Below, in pieces: positions 13,645-15,439 of a DNA stretch of 15,439 nucleotides. The DNA lies in assembly GCA_035492535.1 (NCBI GenBank), contig DATJJM010000074.1, forward strand, positions 1-15,439. Direction: 5' to 3'. Each line of letters starts with the position of its first letter. The stretch's first letter is position 1. Source of the stretch: JAMXLO01 sp035492535 (GTDB lineage Bacteria; Pseudomonadota; Alphaproteobacteria; Acetobacterales; Acetobacteraceae). The position numbers were made by a program, and so were the translations under genes. Under the pieces are notes generated by a model. It had not been told where the DNA came from. It worked only from the letters and a program-made list of their open reading frames with translations, and ran no database searches.

Positions 13645-15228
13645 ATGAGCATCGAGCATCCCAGCTTCGGCAAGCTGGAAGACGACCGCATCATCATCTT
13701 CGACACCACGCTGCGCGATGGCGAGCAATCGCCCGGCTTCTCGATGAACCTCAACGAGAAGATCCGCATGGCCGAGGCGCTGACCGAGCTGGGCATCGAC
13801 GTGATGGAAGCCGGCTTTCCCATCGCCTCGCCCGGCGACTTCGAAAGCGTCAAGGCGATCGCCGAGAGTGTCGGCCAGCGCGACGACAGCCCGGTGATCT
13901 GCGGCCTGGCCCGTACCGGCCGCGAGGACGTATCGCGAGCAGGCGATGCCGTGCGCGCAGCGAAGCGCAAGCGCATCCACGTGTTCATAGCCACCAGCGC
14001 GCTGCACATGAAATACAAGCTGCGCATGGAGCCGGAGGAAGTGCTGGCCGCCAGCGCCGCTGCGGTGGAACAGGCTCGGGGCTACACCGACGATGTCGAG
14101 TGGTCGGCCGAGGACGGCACGCGCACCGATCCGGACTTCCTGTGCCGCTGTGTCGAGACGGCGATCAGGGCGGGTGCCACCACGATCAATATCCCCGACA
14201 CTGTCGGCTACGCGTTGCCCGAGGACATGACGCGCATCTTCACCATGCTGCGCGAGCGTGTTCCGGGCGCGGAGAAGATCGTCTTCTCGACGCACAACCA
14301 CAACGATCTGGGGCTGGCCGTCGCCAACACGCTGGCGGCGATCCGCTCCGGTGTGCGGCAGGTGGAATCCACCATCAACGGCATTGGTGAACGCGCCGGG
14401 AATGCGTCACTGGAAGAGGCGGTGATGGCGATCCGCACGCGCAACGACGCCATCCCGTTCAAGAACAACGTGCAGACGAACAATCTGCTGCGCGTGTCGA
14501 AACTGCTGTCCACCATCACCGGCTTCGACGTGCAGCCGAACAAGGCCATCGTCGGGCGCAACGCCTTCGCGCACGAGGCGGGCATCCATCAGGACGGTGT
14601 GCTGAAGAATGCGCAGACTTACGAGATCATGACGCCGGAGAGCGTTGGCTGGGCGAAGAACTCGCTGGTGCTGGGCAAGCATTCGGGTCGTGCGGCGTTC
14701 CGCGACAAGCTGAGCACGCTCGGCTATCGCATCGGCGACAACCAGCTGAACGACGCGTTCCGCAGGTTCAAGGACCTGGCCGATCGCAAGAAGGTGGTGT
14801 TCGACGAGGATATCGTTGCACTGGTGGATGACGAGGTGGTGCGCGACCACGAGCGCATCCGGTTCGTCTCACTCGATCTGCGTGCGGGTTCGAAGGCGCC
14901 GCCACGGGCGGATATGGAGCTGGAAGTCGATGGTGTGGTGAAGTCGGCGACCGCGACCGGCGACGGTCCGGTGGATGCGACGTTCAAAGCCATCCAGGAG
15001 ATCTTTCCGCACACCGCCAATCTCGTGCTGTTCTCTGTCGGCGCGGTGACCGAGGGCACCGATGCGCAGGCGAAGACCACGGTGCGGCTGGAAGAGAACG
15101 GCAAGATGGTCGATGGGCAGGGCGCCGATACCGACACCATCGTGGCGTCCGCACGGGCCTATGTGCACGCGCTCAACAAGCTGCTGGTGAAACGGGTGCG
15201 GACGGAGCCGCAGGCGCTTTCAGCCTGA
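13645..15228 (+). CDS. leuA: 2-Isopropylmalate synthase
   Basis: 527 residues, complete. It condenses acetyl-CoA with 2-oxoisovalerate, the first committed step of leucine biosynthesis, in the cytoplasm. The catalytic TIM barrel opens with FDTTLRDGEQSPGFSMN (19-35; R24 and metal ligand D25) and has STHNHNDLG at 215-223 (metal ligands H217 and H219) and NGIGERAGNASLEE (245-258). The linker includes AHEAGIHQDGVLK (309-321) and GKHSGRAAF. The C-terminal LeuA allosteric domain for leucine feedback runs from about 395 to 520 (ATGDGPVDATFKAI is its hallmark). All key residues are present. The ATG at 13645 has AAGGA 8 nt upstream. The leader with a leucine-rich frame and alternative hairpins suggests additional control by leucine supply. 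Downstream, a lipoprotein gene converges after only 4 nt. Confidence 0.97.
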   Translation: MSIEHPSFGKLEDDRIIIFDTTLRDGEQSPGFSMNLNEKIRMAEALTELGIDVMEAGFPIASPGDFESVKAIAESVGQRDDSPVICGLARTGREDVSRAGDAVRAAKRKRIHVFIATSALHMKYKLRMEPEEVLAASAAAVEQARGYTDDVEWSAEDGTRTDPDFLCRCVETAIRAGATTINIPDTVGYALPEDMTRIFTMLRERVPGAEKIVFSTHNHNDLGLAVANTLAAIRSGVRQVESTINGIGERAGNASLEEAVMAIRTRNDAIPFKNNVQTNNLLRVSKLLSTITGFDVQPNKAIVGRNAFAHEAGIHQDGVLKNAQTYEIMTPESVGWAKNSLVLGKHSGRAAFRDKLSTLGYRIGDNQLNDAFRRFKDLADRKKVVFDEDIVALVDDEVVRDHERIRFVSLDLRAGSKAPPRADMELEVDGVVKSATATGDGPVDATFKAIQEIFPHTANLVLFSVGAVTEGTDAQAKTTVRLEENGKMVDGQGADTDTIVASARAYVHALNKLLVKRVRTEPQALSA

Positions 15229-15232
15229 TGGG

Positions 15233-15439
15233 TCAGTTGTAGTTGTAATAGGAACCGGGCGACGGGGGCGTCCCTATACTGGGCCCGTACCCGTTGCCCG
15301 GATCCGGGATACCCGGTGCCATGATCGTGCTGTCGTCGACCTTCGGCGCCGGCGGTGGTGGCGCGGGTCCGGTGAGGCCAAGCGACGCCGGCGTGGCGTC
15401 ACAGCCCGCCAGGCTCAGCATGATCAGCGCAAGCAGCAT
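15233..15439 (-). CDS. Small proline-rich lipoprotein of unknown function (5' end probably beyond window)
   Basis: 68 residues are visible. MLLALIMLSLAGC carries a lipobox (LAGC, lipidated Cys at 13 of the visible part), followed by DATPASLGLTGPAPPPPAPK, a low-complexity Pro/Gly-rich chain and the terminal SYYNYN. It is therefore likely exported and membrane-anchored; the residue after Cys is Asp, which in enterobacteria favours inner-membrane retention, though that rule may not hold here. The visible ATG lies on the very last bases of the window and leaves no positively charged N-region, so the real start is probably a few codons upstream. It is tail-to-tail with leuA, 4 nt apart, with no terminator hairpin seen between them. 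No enzymatic motif is visible. Confidence 0.75.
   Translation of the reverse strand: MLLALIMLSLAGCDATPASLGLTGPAPPPPAPKVDDSTIMAPGIPDPGNGYGPSIGTPPSPGSYYNYN

Noticed and set aside
1..15439. tRNA, rRNA, CRISPR array, insertion sequence or prophage signatures
   Set aside because: No cloverleaf, regularly spaced repeats, transposase motifs or terminal inverted repeats with target duplications were seen.

Overview
The window looks like a high-GC alphaproteobacterial chromosome, most likely Rhodospirillales and possibly Acetobacteraceae. This is inferred from the protein styles (single-chain indolepyruvate:ferredoxin oxidoreductase, LeuA, a small proline-rich lipoprotein convergent with leuA), not from a search. 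Housekeeping genes lie at both ends (ior at the left, leuA at the right). The middle (about 4.4-13.4 kb) is accessory in character and, by eye, slightly less GC-rich than leuA.

Left part, minus strand (1-4334): a DUF1203 gene and alkB are 12 nt apart and probably form an operon. Downstream of them is a very long indolepyruvate:ferredoxin oxidoreductase gene that runs off the left edge, with its own candidate promoter. A 373-bp gap containing several small dyads then precedes a plus-strand TauD/TfdA-type Fe(II)/2-oxoglutarate dioxygenase (4708-5589).

Middle part (5744-13351): the most striking feature is a two-gene module that occurs twice. Each copy has a minus-strand soluble regulator (OmpR/PhoB-type winged helix, TolB-like middle, TPR-like C-terminus) divergent from a plus-strand exported vanadium-haloperoxidase/PAP2-type protein. 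Module A is 5744-8706 and module B is 10220-13351. Between them lie a decayed arylesterase (TesA-type) pseudogene and an HpcH/HpaI-family aldolase with altered active-site residues. The divergent promoter region of module B carries three tandem 11-bp repeats, the spacing expected for an OmpR/PhoB-type operator. The haloperoxidase of module A has a CAHC sequence where its paralogue has the canonical PSGH loop.

Right part (13352-15439): leuA is preceded by a 293-bp leader with a leucine-rich short reading frame. Its stop codon lies inside the first arm of two mutually exclusive hairpins, so this may be a leucine attenuator. A small lipoprotein gene converges on leuA and is cut by the right edge.

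The likely undescribed system is the duplicated regulator/haloperoxidase module: a cytoplasmic regulator may control a secreted peroxidase or phosphatase-like enzyme through the shared divergent promoter. All functional statements come from reading motifs and have not been verified by searches.
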